From NCBI GenBank assembly GCA_016714495.1, contig JADKDU010000005.1, positions 186,001-250,000 of the forward strand: 64,000 nt of DNA, written 5' to 3'. The stretch's first letter is position 1. Each line of letters begins with the position of its first letter. This stretch comes from Hyphomonadaceae bacterium (GTDB lineage: Bacteria; Pseudomonadota; Alphaproteobacteria; Caulobacterales; Hyphomonadaceae). The notes under the pieces were generated by a model. The model was not told where the DNA came from and did no database searches. It saw nothing but the letters and a program-made list of their open reading frames with translations. This document shows, piece by piece, positions 8,009 through 16,990 of this stretch. The position numbers and the translations under genes were made by a program.

Positions 8009-9004
8009 CTACGCCACCTTCTCCTCGGGCCAGCCGCCGACCGGCGGGGCGTCAAACAGGCTTGGCGGCACGAACTCCTCGCGGAACCACGGATTTTTCC
8101 GGCGATCGAAGATATCGCGCATCCAGGTGACAACCGTGCGAATTCTGGGAACCCGCCGCGCGCTTTCGTGGAAACTCAGCCAGACCTTCACGGAAGCAAG
8201 CGGCGGAATAGGCAGCGCGACGAGGCGGCTATCCAATCTACTGGCATAACTGGGCATAACAGCTATTCCGGCGCCCGCCGCCGTCGCATTCAGCAGCGAA
8301 GCCGAGCAATCGGTGAGAATTGTGGGCTCAACGAGCCCGGCTATCTGCGCCGTCTTGTCTTTCCAGCCCGGATTCTCGGTGTAGTGCGTGTGATTCAGGA
8401 TGCGGTGCTGGCCGACATCCAGCATCCCCGCCGGCGACCCATAGGTGGCGATGTAGTCGCGGCTCGAGAATGCGCAGTAGTGCAGCGTTGCAACGGGGAA
8501 TGAAATTACCTCAGCCTGCTTCGGTTGCTCGAACCCCACGACCACGTCCGCATAACCTTGTCCCTGCTTGGGCAGATTGCGGTCCGACAGTATCGAAAGG
8601 CGCAGTCCGGGATGTTCCGCAAGGAAACCGCCAAGGTTGGGCGTGATGCAGTAAGCAAGCACGCCGTCATTTGACCAGACCTTCACTTCACCTTGTGTCT
8701 TCGTCTCAAGTCCCTTGAGCGTGTTCTCCAAAGACTGACTTGCGCGCATCATGGTGGTGACATGGTCGAGCGCTTCGGCGCCCGCTTCCGTCAGCTGAAT
8801 ACCAGTCGGGGAACGTTCGAGAAGACGCGCGCCAAGTCTTAATTCGAGTTGCCCGAGACGCTTTGAAATCGCGGACTGCGTGACACCCATCTGCTCGGCT
8901 GCAGCGTTCATTGAGCCAGCAGTGGCGACCGCATAGAAGGTGCGCAGGTCGGACCAATCGACCAGCTCACGGACCAGCCGTTCGCCTCCATCCCTGGTCG
9001 TCAT
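8009..9004 (-). CDS. LysR-family transcriptional regulator
   Basis: 331 residues. The N-terminal winged helix (about 12-75) reads DLRTFYAVATAGSMNAAAEQ followed by TQSAISKRLGQLE, the standard LysR recognition helix. The rest is a periplasmic-binding-protein-like effector domain. Effector and targets are unknown; LysR genes often control a divergent neighbour, here the hypothetical/GNAT/isochorismatase-like set that begins at 9091. ATG 9004 is chosen over a TTG five codons upstream; neither has a strong ribosome site. Confidence 0.9.
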   Translation of the reverse strand: MTTRDGGERLVRELVDWSDLRTFYAVATAGSMNAAAEQMGVTQSAISKRLGQLELRLGARLLERSPTGIQLTEAGAEALDHVTTMMRASQSLENTLKGLETKTQGEVKVWSNDGVLAYCITPNLGGFLAEHPGLRLSILSDRNLPKQGQGYADVVVGFEQPKQAEVISFPVATLHYCAFSSRDYIATYGSPAGMLDVGQHRILNHTHYTENPGWKDKTAQIAGLVEPTILTDCSASLLNATAAGAGIAVMPSYASRLDSRLVALPIPPLASVKVWLSFHESARRVPRIRTVVTWMRDIFDRRKNPWFREEFVPPSLFDAPPVGGWPEEKVA

Positions 9005-9090
9005 AGCCGGTGTGCCCAAATGGCTGAAGCGCCACCCTCCAGTTTGTGGTCAAAGGTTAGCAAGAGATTAAAAAGAACGGTGGTTGGGAA

Positions 9091-9696
9091 ATGGTGATGA
9101 TTCTGGAGGCCTCGCGCTCTGCGTTGCGCTCGCTCGGCGGCGAGCGGCCGCACCCGCGCTACATGCCCGGCGCATCCGAGGCGATGATGGCGTCGGTAAA
9201 GCTCCATCACGCGACAAGCGCTCAGGACTTCGCCGACGTCCACGCACTGGCTGTTGCAGAACTTGGCCCCGGCCTCGCCTCGCTTGCCGAGATCAAACGC
9301 GTCGACAGCCTGACGAACGCAGCGATCTGGGTCGTCCGCCGCAATGACGCGGTGACGGGCTTCCTCGCCCCGCTCGCTCTCACCAGCGCCGGTGTCACAG
9401 CCCTCCTCGATGGCTCGTTCAACGCAGCCAGCATCGACCAGAAATGGGTGGCGCGCATGGGCGAGCCGCTCGCCGGCTTCTACTGCTGGTGCTATGCGGG
9501 CAAGGATCAGGTCAGCCGCGGCGCGCTGGTGCTGGCCCTGCGCACGCTCATCGACAAGCATTTCCCCGACCTTCCCTTCTTCGGAAAGGACGCAACGGCC
9601 GCTGGCGCGAAAATCATGCGCCATCTTGGCTTCTTCCCCTTTGACGGCGTCGAACACCTGTTCTGGCGTTGCCGCTCTGTGATGGATGCCGCCTGA
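9091..9696 (+). CDS. Hypothetical protein, acetyltransferase-like C-terminus
   Basis: Up to 201 residues with no firm family. The C-terminal half (GALVLALRTLIDKHFPDLPF through AAGAKIMRHLGFFPFDGV) resembles the end of GNAT folds, where a helix is followed by the xxxLGF strand. The start is uncertain: ATG 9091 follows GGGAA, while an ATG at 9190 would drop a poorly conserved 33-residue leader. Its stop overlaps the next gene (TGATG), so it is the first member of a three-gene unit with the GNAT and isochorismatase-like genes. Confidence 0.75.
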   Translation: MVMILEASRSALRSLGGERPHPRYMPGASEAMMASVKLHHATSAQDFADVHALAVAELGPGLASLAEIKRVDSLTNAAIWVVRRNDAVTGFLAPLALTSAGVTALLDGSFNAASIDQKWVARMGEPLAGFYCWCYAGKDQVSRGALVLALRTLIDKHFPDLPFFGKDATAAGAKIMRHLGFFPFDGVEHLFWRCRSVMDAA

Positions 9697-10277
9697 TGAT
9701 GTCCGTTCAGAACAACCACAAGCGCAATGACCTCTGCGTCGAGATCGTGCGCGACCTAGCCGACTTCATGAAAGTCGTCGCCATCCGCTCGTCGGTCTTC
9801 CTGGCCGAGCAGGACTGCCCCTATGACGAGGAGTTCGACCACAACGACCTCTCCTCGCTGCATTTGATCGCCTACCTGCGTGGTGAGCCGGTGGCGACCT
9901 TGCGCATCCGCTTCTTTGCGGGTTTCGCCAAGATCGAGCGTGTGTGCGTGATGAAACACGTGCGTGGCGGCGCTCTGGTGAAGCTGATGATCGAGACCGC
10001 GGTCGATGTCATCGCGCGCAAAGGCTACACTCTGGCCGTTGGCTACATCCAGAAACGTCCCGTCCCCTTCTGGAAGCAGCTTGGCTTCCTGCCGCGTCAA
10101 GGCCGTCAGGACTTCCGCTTTTCCGACTACGAATACGTTGAATGCGAGCGCAAACTTGCCATCCGCAATGACGCGATCACCGTCGATAGCGATCCTTATG
10201 TGGTGATGCGTCCCGAAGGCGAATGGGACCACGAGAACGTCCTCGACCGTTCAGCTCAGCGTCCCGCGGTCGCATAG
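9696..10277 (+). CDS. GNAT-family N-acetyltransferase
   Basis: 193 residues. The N-terminal VVAIRSSVFLAEQDCPYDEE stretch is typical of ElaA-like GNATs, followed by an acetyl-CoA binding region (IERVCVMKHVRGGALVKLMI) and the closing VPFWKQLGFLP. A C-terminal tail of about 45 residues is extra. The ATG at 9696 shares a base with the previous stop, so translation is coupled. Substrate unknown. Confidence 0.85.
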   Translation: MMSVQNNHKRNDLCVEIVRDLADFMKVVAIRSSVFLAEQDCPYDEEFDHNDLSSLHLIAYLRGEPVATLRIRFFAGFAKIERVCVMKHVRGGALVKLMIETAVDVIARKGYTLAVGYIQKRPVPFWKQLGFLPRQGRQDFRFSDYEYVECERKLAIRNDAITVDSDPYVVMRPEGEWDHENVLDRSAQRPAVA

Positions 10278-10281
10278 CGCC

Positions 10282-10854
10282 ATGACAAATCCCGCGTGTC
10301 GCCTTCTATGCATCGACCTCCAGGTCGATGCAGTCCCAGGCTGTGAGCCCGACGCATCGTCGATCTTCGGCGCCCGCCAGCTTCTGACGCTGGGCCGCCG
10401 TCTCGGCTGGACCATCGCCCATGCGCGCCGCCGCACGCAGGTCGTGATCCGTTCGCGCAATGGCGCGCAGCCCGGTCTCAACCCTCTGATGACCGAACAG
10501 GTCTTCTTCCACGATGGCCGTTCGATTGCCGACAGCCAGGGCTTCGCCGACCTGCTCTACGCCTGGCGCGGCGAGACGGTCTATGTCGCTGCTTTCGATC
10601 ATGTCTCCCTGCTGTCCTGCCTGATTGCCTGCCAGGAACAGGGACCGAAACTGGTCCTGATCGAGGATGTGCCGCCGCTCCAGACCCTTACGGATCCCGC
10701 CGCCAAGCAGGATTTCCACGGCGCCGCCACGCGCCTTGCGGCAGGCGCCACAACCATCGGCGGCATTATCAAGGAGTCCAGCCGCCGCTTGGGCATCAAG
10801 GTCGCCGCGGTCAATGACCCGGTTGGCCAATCCCATCGCAGCATGCCAATCTGA
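10282..10854 (+). CDS. Isochorismatase-like protein lacking the catalytic cysteine
   Basis: 190 residues with the cysteine-hydrolase (isochorismatase-like) fold pattern: first strand CRLLCIDLQVDA with the usual Asp, central sheet, and YVAAFDHVSLLSCLIAC followed by LVLIEDVPP. In active members the turn after the third strand carries a Cys (as in TDVCV); here the matching position appears to be Ser (HVSLL), so hydrolase activity is doubtful. It starts 4 nt after the GNAT stop and belongs to the same operon. The assignment is by pattern only. Confidence 0.7.
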   Translation: MTNPACRLLCIDLQVDAVPGCEPDASSIFGARQLLTLGRRLGWTIAHARRRTQVVIRSRNGAQPGLNPLMTEQVFFHDGRSIADSQGFADLLYAWRGETVYVAAFDHVSLLSCLIACQEQGPKLVLIEDVPPLQTLTDPAAKQDFHGAATRLAAGATTIGGIIKESSRRLGIKVAAVNDPVGQSHRSMPI

Positions 10855-10883
10855 GCCGACAAAAGAAACGTCGGGAGGGAAAC

Positions 10884-12092
10884 GTGCGCCTTGTTACGAT
10901 AGTCGTTGCGCTGGCCTTGGCCGGGTGCGCGACGCCGCACGCCTTCACGCCGCGCCTAGCCGAACCGCGCCTCGCCGTCGTCGATGAGGGCAATCTCACC
11001 CAGGCGCAGCGCGACATGCTGGCAAGCCGGTCCAGCCTCAACATCTATCGCACGCTGGCCCACCACGTTGATCTCTACAATCGCTGGTCGCCGCTGGGTC
11101 AGTTCCTCCTAAACGGCTCCAGCATCCCGCCGCGACACCGCGAGATGGCGATGCTGCGCATGGGCTGGCTTTGCCAATCACCGTATGAATGGTCACAGCA
11201 CACGCGCATCGCAAAAGCCTCCGCCGGCATGACCGAATCCGAAATCCGCGCCATCGCCATCGGACCCGATGCGCCAGCATGGTCCGCCACGGATCGCGCC
11301 GTCCTGAGGATGGCTGACGAACTCCGCTATGAGGCGATGATCTCCGACGCCACCTGGGCCGAGCTTCGCAGGACTTACTCCGACCAGCAGGTCATGGAGC
11401 TGTTCTACACCTCGGCGCAGTACCAGCTCGTCTCGATGGCGCTCAACACACTCGGCGTCCAGATCGAACCCCAGGCCGTCGACTTCATGCCGACCGACCT
11501 GCCCCCGCCGCGCACGGCCACGCGTCCGACCAGCCCGCGCCTGGCGACACCGCGTGTCGCCCCGATCCCGCCCGCCGCGTGGACGCCGGAACAGCGCGCC
11601 ATGATCACTCCGCAGCTCCGCCCCAATGGCGAGGCGCTCAACCTCTACACCACCCTGCTGAACCACCCCAAGCTCTACGGCCCGCGCGCCCGCTTCGGCT
11701 CCTATCTCCAGCGCGACAGCCTGCTTGACCCCGAAACCCGCGAGCTGCTGATCATGCGCACCGCCCACAACATCCGCGCGAGCTATGAATGGTCCCACCA
11801 TGCCGAGTCCGCAAAAAAGGCCGGCCTCTCGGACGCCCAGATCGCGGCCATCGCCACCGGCCCGTCGGCCGCAAGCTGGAGCGCCAAACAGCGCGCGGTC
11901 CTCACCGCCGCCGACGAACTCCGCCGCGAGGCGTTCATCAGCGATGCAAGCTGGGCCGAACTTTCCAAATACTACGGCATGAAAGAGCGGATCGAGATCG
12001 TTTACACAGTCGGCGGCTATACGATGACAGGCCTTGCCATCAATTCACTCGGCATCCAGACGGAGCCGGGCTATCCGGCCATGCCGAGTTGA
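10884..12092 (+). CDS. Lipoprotein with two carboxymuconolactone decarboxylase (AhpD-like) domains
   Basis: 402 residues starting with GTG after a perfect GGGAGGG site. The N-terminus ends in a lipobox (ALAGC, Cys at about 15), placing it on the periplasmic side of a membrane. Two homologous CMD domains follow (about 25-195 and 215-395), each with the same blocks: LNIYRTL or LNLYTTL, then R(E)xxMLRMGW or LLIMRTAHN, then YEWSQH or YEWSHH, and a final ALNTLGVQ or AINSLGIQ. Neither domain has the AhpD CxxC pair. A Pro/Thr-rich linker joins them. The next gene is a cytochrome c lipoprotein, hinting at an extracytoplasmic redox role. Confidence 0.85.
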   Translation: MRLVTIVVALALAGCATPHAFTPRLAEPRLAVVDEGNLTQAQRDMLASRSSLNIYRTLAHHVDLYNRWSPLGQFLLNGSSIPPRHREMAMLRMGWLCQSPYEWSQHTRIAKASAGMTESEIRAIAIGPDAPAWSATDRAVLRMADELRYEAMISDATWAELRRTYSDQQVMELFYTSAQYQLVSMALNTLGVQIEPQAVDFMPTDLPPPRTATRPTSPRLATPRVAPIPPAAWTPEQRAMITPQLRPNGEALNLYTTLLNHPKLYGPRARFGSYLQRDSLLDPETRELLIMRTAHNIRASYEWSHHAESAKKAGLSDAQIAAIATGPSAASWSAKQRAVLTAADELRREAFISDASWAELSKYYGMKERIEIVYTVGGYTMTGLAINSLGIQTEPGYPAMPS

Positions 12093-12120
12093 TTCAATCG
12101 AGCTGCCAAGAGGGCGACCC

Positions 12121-12648
12121 GTGAAACTTCAGACCACGCTTTTGATGACCGCCGCCGTCCTCACGATCGCCGCCTGCACCCCGGCCGCGGAAACCCCTGC
12201 GCCTGAGGTCGCCCCGCCCGCAGACATCACCGCCCCGGCTCCCGAGAGCGGCCCCGCAGCCGAGAACACCGCCGACACGCTGACCACCGCGCCTCCAGCT
12301 GATATCGCCGCTGCAACGCCGGCCGCGCCTGCCCCCACAACGCCGGCGGCAGCGCCGCCCGCCCAGCCTCCCGCTGCGCCAGCAGCCGCAGCCGGCCCGA
12401 CGAAGGAAGAGCTCGCCAAAGGCGCCGCAGTGTTCGCGCGCAGCTGCGCGATGTGCCATGGCCCGACGGGCGGGGGCACGCAGATGGGCGTCGCGCTCAC
12501 CGCTGGCCATGACTACGCGACCGTCAGGGAGAAGGTGATCAAGGGTCCGATCAACTCGGGCGACAAGATGCCCCCGCTCGGCGCAGCCCTGTCTACCGAC
12601 GATCTCGACGACGTTGCGAAATTTGTCGAAGCCGGGCTGCCACAATAG
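12121..12648 (+). CDS. Membrane-anchored cytochrome c (lipoprotein)
   Basis: 175 residues. GTG start at 12121 after AAGAGGG. A lipobox (TIAAC) at the N-terminus is followed by about 75 residues of Ala/Pro/Thr-rich linker and then a single class I cytochrome c domain: haem-binding CAMCH and a Met ligand in DKMPPLG. It would hold one c-type haem on a flexible tether in the periplasm. It begins 28 nt after the CMD lipoprotein and is probably co-transcribed with it. Confidence 0.88.
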   Translation: MKLQTTLLMTAAVLTIAACTPAAETPAPEVAPPADITAPAPESGPAAENTADTLTTAPPADIAAATPAAPAPTTPAAAPPAQPPAAPAAAAGPTKEELAKGAAVFARSCAMCHGPTGGGTQMGVALTAGHDYATVREKVIKGPINSGDKMPPLGAALSTDDLDDVAKFVEAGLPQ

Positions 12649-12663
12649 CCCGGGCCAAAGGCT

Positions 12664-13221
12664 CTAAACCGCCATCGCCTTCCGCTTGGCCGCGAGCAGT
12701 TCGCCCGACTGCTTCGCGTCGCTCACCGCACGCGACACCCCCAATACGCCCGCCATCTCGCCCAGCAGGGCCAGGCCGGCGCGCTTGCCGCCCTTGGGCA
12801 TCATCCGCCCCACCCGCTCGGCCAACCGATCCAGTCCGGCCTCATACGCTTCCTTCACGACGGGCGCCGCGCGAGACGCCTCGCCCGTCAGCGCCGGGAT
12901 CGGGCATCCGTGTTCGGCATCGTCGCGATGGCGCGGCGACAGATAGAAATCGATATACCGCTCCAGCCCCGCCTCGCCATACTTCTCCTCGAAGCGCCCC
13001 ACGGTTTCGCAAGCCTTGTCGAACAGCCGGCGTACCGCCGCCGCCAGCAAATCGTCGCGCGACGAAAAATGCGCGTAAAAGCCGCCATGCGTCAGACCCG
13101 CCTCAGCCATGATCCTCGCAACGCCCAGCGCATCGAACCCGCCCGACCGAATACGCTCGGCCGCCGCATCGACGATCGCCGCGCGGGTCTTTTCCTTGTG
13201 ATCGCTGGAATAGCGCGCCAT
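12664..13221 (-). CDS. TetR/AcrR-family transcriptional regulator
   Basis: 185 residues. The N-terminal helix-turn-helix (about 10-58) has the TetR pattern ARIMAEAGLTHGGFYAHFSS. The C-terminal ligand domain carries CPIPALTGEASR, as in members that repress efflux genes. It is divergent from the MFS transporter at 13379; the 157 nt between them hold two similar palindromes, so it probably represses that transporter and itself. Confidence 0.9.
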   Translation of the reverse strand: MARYSSDHKEKTRAAIVDAAAERIRSGGFDALGVARIMAEAGLTHGGFYAHFSSRDDLLAAAVRRLFDKACETVGRFEEKYGEAGLERYIDFYLSPRHRDDAEHGCPIPALTGEASRAAPVVKEAYEAGLDRLAERVGRMMPKGGKRAGLALLGEMAGVLGVSRAVSDAKQSGELLAAKRKAMAV

Positions 13222-13256
13222 CTGTCAGCCTGACTTCATCAGCCGCCAAGCGCTTC

Positions 13257-13340
13257 TGATGACACCCATCATATTTCCTGCACGACAAGCCGGCAATGAG
13301 GTCAGGCGCCAGGGTTGATCAATTATATGATATCCATCAT
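13257..13340. promoter_or_regulatory. Two similar palindromes in the TetR/MFS divergent spacer
   Basis: TGATGACACCCATCAT (13257-13272) and ATGATATCCATCAT (13327-13340) are both ATGAT/ATCAT-type inverted repeats, one near each gene start. Repeated palindromes in a divergent regulator-transporter spacer are the expected form of TetR operators. No binding data are implied. Confidence 0.4.
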
Positions 13341-13378
13341 GTAGGTCCCGCAAAACCCTGCAGAAGGTTGATCCGCAG

Positions 13379-14692
13379 ATGACCGGCATCACCGCCGCCT
13401 CCCCGTCTGGCGACCCGATCGTCCGCTTCTTGACGGGCCTCGGCGTCCATTACGCATGGGTCGTCGCCTTCGTGACCTTTTTCGCCGCCCTGGTCGCGGC
13501 CGGCGCCGTCGGCTCGGTCGGCGTCATGCTCCTGCCGCTGCAGATGGAGTTTGGCTGGACGCAGGCCGAAATTTCCTCCGCCCTGGCCATCCGTCTCGCC
13601 CTGCTCGGCCTCGTCGCGCCCTTCGCCGCCGCGCTTTTCATCCGCTTCGGCCTCCGACCCATAATTGTCGCCTCGCTCGTGCTGATCGCCGCCGGCACCG
13701 GCGGCTCGATCTACATGACCGCGCTCTGGCAACTCGTCGCCCTCTGGGGCGTCGTGGTCGGCCTCGCCGCAGGCCTCACCGCCCTCGTCATGTCAGCCAC
13801 GGTCGCTACGCGCTGGTTCGAGACGCGCCGCGGCCTCGTCATCGGCATCCTCTCCGCCGCCACCGCCATGGGTCAGCTTGTCTTCCTGCCCTTGATGGCC
13901 TGGCTGGTGAAAGCCCAAGGCTGGCGCACCGCCACGCTCGCCCTCTGCGTCTTCTACGCCGTCGCCGTCGCGCTCGTTGTGATCTTCATCCGCAACCGTC
14001 CGTCCGATGTCGGCCTGCGCCCCTTCGGCGCCGCGCCCGATAGCCCCATCGCCGCCCCGCCTGCGCCGCAAGGCAATCTCTTCCTCGCCCCGTTCGAGGC
14101 GCTGGCCGTCGCGGCGCGCAAGCCGATCTTCTGGATTCTCGCCGGCTCGTTCTTCGTCTGTGGCGCCTCCACAAACGGCCTCGTCCAGATGCACCTCATC
14201 CCGATGTGCGGCGACTACATGATCCCCGCGACCGCCGCGGCCGGCACGCTCGCCCTGATGGGCGGTTTCAATTTTGTGGGCACGGTCGCCTCGGGTTGGC
14301 TCACAGACCGCTTCAACCCGCGCATTCTCCTGATGATCTATTACGGCCTGCGCGGTCTTTCGCTCTTCTACCTGACCTCCACGGGCTTCGAGTCCACCTC
14401 GCTCCTGCTCTTCGCCGTTTTTTATGGCCTCGATTGGATCGCCACCGTGCCCCCAACCGTGAAGCTCGCCGCCGACGCCTTCGGCCCGGCGCGGGCCACG
14501 CTTGTCTTCGGCTGGATCTTCGCAGCCCATCAGCTCGGCGCAGGGCTCGCCGCGTTCGTCGCCGGCGTCATTCGCACCGAGGTCGGCTCTTACGCACTTG
14601 CCTTCCAGGGCGCCGGCATCCTCTGCATTATCGCCGCCCTCGCTTTTGTTGGCGGGCGCCGCCAAGCCAAAATTGCACCTGCCGCGGCCTGA
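13379..14692 (+). CDS. MFS transporter
   Basis: 437 residues with twelve predicted membrane segments split by a central loop near residues 205-240. The family signature between TM2 and TM3 reads ALFIRFGLRP, and WLTDRFNPRI occurs at the equivalent point of the second half. It resembles the monocarboxylate/oxalate-type MFS group; substrate unknown. The divergent TetR-type gene and the palindromes between them suggest inducible expression. Confidence 0.88.
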   Translation: MTGITAASPSGDPIVRFLTGLGVHYAWVVAFVTFFAALVAAGAVGSVGVMLLPLQMEFGWTQAEISSALAIRLALLGLVAPFAAALFIRFGLRPIIVASLVLIAAGTGGSIYMTALWQLVALWGVVVGLAAGLTALVMSATVATRWFETRRGLVIGILSAATAMGQLVFLPLMAWLVKAQGWRTATLALCVFYAVAVALVVIFIRNRPSDVGLRPFGAAPDSPIAAPPAPQGNLFLAPFEALAVAARKPIFWILAGSFFVCGASTNGLVQMHLIPMCGDYMIPATAAAGTLALMGGFNFVGTVASGWLTDRFNPRILLMIYYGLRGLSLFYLTSTGFESTSLLLFAVFYGLDWIATVPPTVKLAADAFGPARATLVFGWIFAAHQLGAGLAAFVAGVIRTEVGSYALAFQGAGILCIIAALAFVGGRRQAKIAPAAA

Positions 14693-14783
14693 TCCGCCAC
14701 CCTCCCCAGTCATTTGCACCGCCCATCTTGGCGTGGCCCGGCCTGCGTGCTGAAACGCTCTGGAGACCTGCGCGGAGCGGCCG

Positions 14784-15497
14784 ATGTCGAAGCTCTATTT
14801 CTCCTACGCCGCGATGAACGCCGGCAAATCCACGGTGCTCCTGCAGGCGTCGTGGAACTATCAGGAGCGCGGCATGCGCACGCTCCTCTTCACATCCGCG
14901 CTCTATGCAAACGCCGAGGAGGGCCGCATTACGTCGCGCATCGGCATCAACGCCAATGCTCACCTCTACACCGAAGCAGACGATCTTCTGGCCCGCATCA
15001 CGCGCGAGCACAAGAAGAGGCGGGTCGACTGCGTCTTCGTCGACGAAGCCCAGTTCCTGACAAAAGATCAGGTCTGGCAGCTTGCCCGCATCAGCGATCG
15101 CCTCAACATACCGGTCCTCTGCTATGGCCTGCGCACAGACTTCCGCGGCGAACTCTTCCCCGGCTCCGCCGAACTCCTCGCAATCGCTGACTCGCTGCGC
15201 GAGATCCGCACGATCTGCCATTGCGGACGCAAGGCCACCATGGTCGTCCGCCGCACGCCCGATGGCCGCGCCCTGACATCCGGCGACCAGGTCGGCATCG
15301 AGAAATCCATGTACCTCTCCCTCTGCCGCGGCCACTGGGAAGAAGAAACCGGCCGATGGCCGATCGCGAAACCGGTCGCGAAACTCAAGGCTGTGAAATC
15401 AAAACCAAAGCCCGCAGCCAGGAAAAAACCCAAACCCCGCTCCCTCCCCATCGCCGCCGCAGCCACGCGGCGCCCGCCAAAGCGCGCCAAGCGCTAG
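14784..15497 (+). CDS. tdk: Thymidine kinase
   Basis: 237 residues. Type II thymidine kinase, phosphorylating thymidine for salvage. P-loop MNAGKSTVL at about 11-19, the FVDEAQF Walker B/catalytic region, the lasso Zn site (CHCGRK and later LCRGH) and the substrate-contact LSLCRGHW. The usual length is about 190-205; here a further ~38 residues form a Lys/Pro/Arg-rich tail (KPKPAARKKPKPR), which is unusual. Confidence 0.95.
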   Translation: MSKLYFSYAAMNAGKSTVLLQASWNYQERGMRTLLFTSALYANAEEGRITSRIGINANAHLYTEADDLLARITREHKKRRVDCVFVDEAQFLTKDQVWQLARISDRLNIPVLCYGLRTDFRGELFPGSAELLAIADSLREIRTICHCGRKATMVVRRTPDGRALTSGDQVGIEKSMYLSLCRGHWEEETGRWPIAKPVAKLKAVKSKPKPAARKKPKPRSLPIAAAATRRPPKRAKR

Positions 15498-15527
15498 CTG
15501 ACCGCGCATCCACGCAATTGGGCGACG

Positions 15528-15776
15528 GTGAGCTGCTGCCGGTTTCACGGACACCGCGTTAAGGTGTTTTATTGGGACCGGAGGCGGACCATGGGACGAT
15601 GGACGTTCAGCCGCACGTACAAGCTCGAGGCGATGAGGCTTGTGCGGGATCGGGGCGTGCACGAGAACGTGCTGCCCAAGTGGGTGAAGGATTGGGACGC
15701 GGATCCCAGGCAGGCGTTTCTCTGTCAGGGCCAGATGAAGCCGGAGCAAGGCCCGGTCTGCGGCCGCCAAATCTGA
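15528..15776 (+). mobile_element. IS3-family remnant: left end with broken orfA
   Basis: From 15591 the frame MGRWTFSRTYKLEAMRLVRD, then HENVLPKWVKDW and AFLCQGQMKPEQ, matches the IS3-family orfA transposase helix-turn-helix region. Between RDRGV and HENVL about ten residues of the recognition helix are missing, consistent with a small in-frame deletion. The frame ends 82 codons on, and no orfB or right end follows. The upstream CCGGTTTCACGGACACC looks like the left terminal region. It is a dead fragment. Confidence 0.7.
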
Positions 15777-16213
15777 GAGAGCGAGCTACGCCGAGCGCGA
15801 CGATGCGGCGCGCGCTGCGGATTTTGCCATCTGCCAGGCCCGCTTGGCTGAGTCCAGCCGGTAGCCCGAGCGGCCTGTTTCGCATCGTTTGGCGTGCAGC
15901 CCCATGCCAGGCTCTGGCGGGGTGGAACAGGTCGGTCACCTCGACCATGAGACTGGGAGCGGCGCCACCGGAAGCTGACGACAGGGCCGTCGCGCTCAGA
16001 TGTGTGGCAATGGTCCACGGCTTTGAACATCAGTTTCGGCGACCAGCAGGGTCACCTCAGTCCGGTCATCGGGACGCCAGCCCGCCAGGCTGGACTTCGC
16101 CACAACATACCACTCGATGACGCGAAGGATTTTACGCCAAGCCGCTGACCTTCGCCGAGTCCTTCCACCAACAGGTGCTGCCGACGCCGCCGGCCTGCGT
16201 TCCTTGGCGGAGG
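15777..16213. other. No gene recognised
   Basis: About 440 bases between the IS3 remnant and the DUF169 gene. Reading frames exist on both strands but none shows a domain or a ribosome site. The right part of the lost insertion sequence is not found here. Confidence 0.5.
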
Positions 16214-16990
16214 TCAGCCGCCGCCACCCTGTGGCGATGGATAGCTCTTGGCCATGCCCGCGCGGACGTCCATCTGTACGCCATATTGGGGAAACGGATA
16301 GCGAAAGCCGTTTTTCGCCAGCGCATTCATGCCGGTGATCGCCTTGGCAAGGTATTCGGGCGGCGCGGCCATCAACATCTCGTCGTCGAGCACCCCGCCG
16401 TATCGGCGCTCTGCAAAGCACGGGATCGACAGGCTCGGCTGGCGCGTGGACAGCGCGCGGCCCCAGGAATCAGCGCAGGCGGACTCGCCCACCACGCTCC
16501 AGTCGAAGCGGCCATAGCCCGACCATTGCAGCCCGTTGATAAAATAGATCATCGCGCCGGGCGTGGCGTAAAAGAGCGCAATATCGGGCTCGGCGAGCTT
16601 TGTTAGAGGCCCTACCGCAAGCGCCTCATAACGCCCGTCCGGCACGCACGCCATGGCACGCTGGTGCGCCCCTGCATCATCGAGCGTTTCGAACCAGACG
16701 CCCGTCATGTGCGCGCCAGAGTACCACTCCTCGCTCTTGGCGCCGCCGAGCCCGACAACTGCGCGGCACTGGGCGCCAACCAAGTCTTCGCCCGTGACGC
16801 CAATCGTCCAGCCAAGGCGCGAGGCCTGGCCGACGATCTGGTCGAGAGTGTGCACCGCCGTCGGCCGGCGGATGCGCGCGATCGCCCCCATGTCCTCCCG
16901 CCGCTCGAACAGCTTCATGGCGAACGGAATGCTGCGCAGGCGGAGCAGCTTCTCAAGTTGTTGGGAGATTTCCTCGAGCATTTCCGCCAT
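16214..16990 (-). CDS. DUF169-family protein
   Basis: 258 residues. The order of blocks (IPFAMKLFE near 22-30, a central LTKLAEPDIALFYATPGAM, and the C-terminal CFAERRYGGVLDDEMLMAAPP) matches DUF169, a conserved family of unknown function in bacteria and archaea. No signal peptide; likely cytoplasmic. It stands alone between two gene-poor stretches, with the IS3 remnant downstream. Confidence 0.8.
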   Translation of the reverse strand: MAEMLEEISQQLEKLLRLRSIPFAMKLFERREDMGAIARIRRPTAVHTLDQIVGQASRLGWTIGVTGEDLVGAQCRAVVGLGGAKSEEWYSGAHMTGVWFETLDDAGAHQRAMACVPDGRYEALAVGPLTKLAEPDIALFYATPGAMIYFINGLQWSGYGRFDWSVVGESACADSWGRALSTRQPSLSIPCFAERRYGGVLDDEMLMAAPPEYLAKAITGMNALAKNGFRYPFPQYGVQMDVRAGMAKSYPSPQGGGG

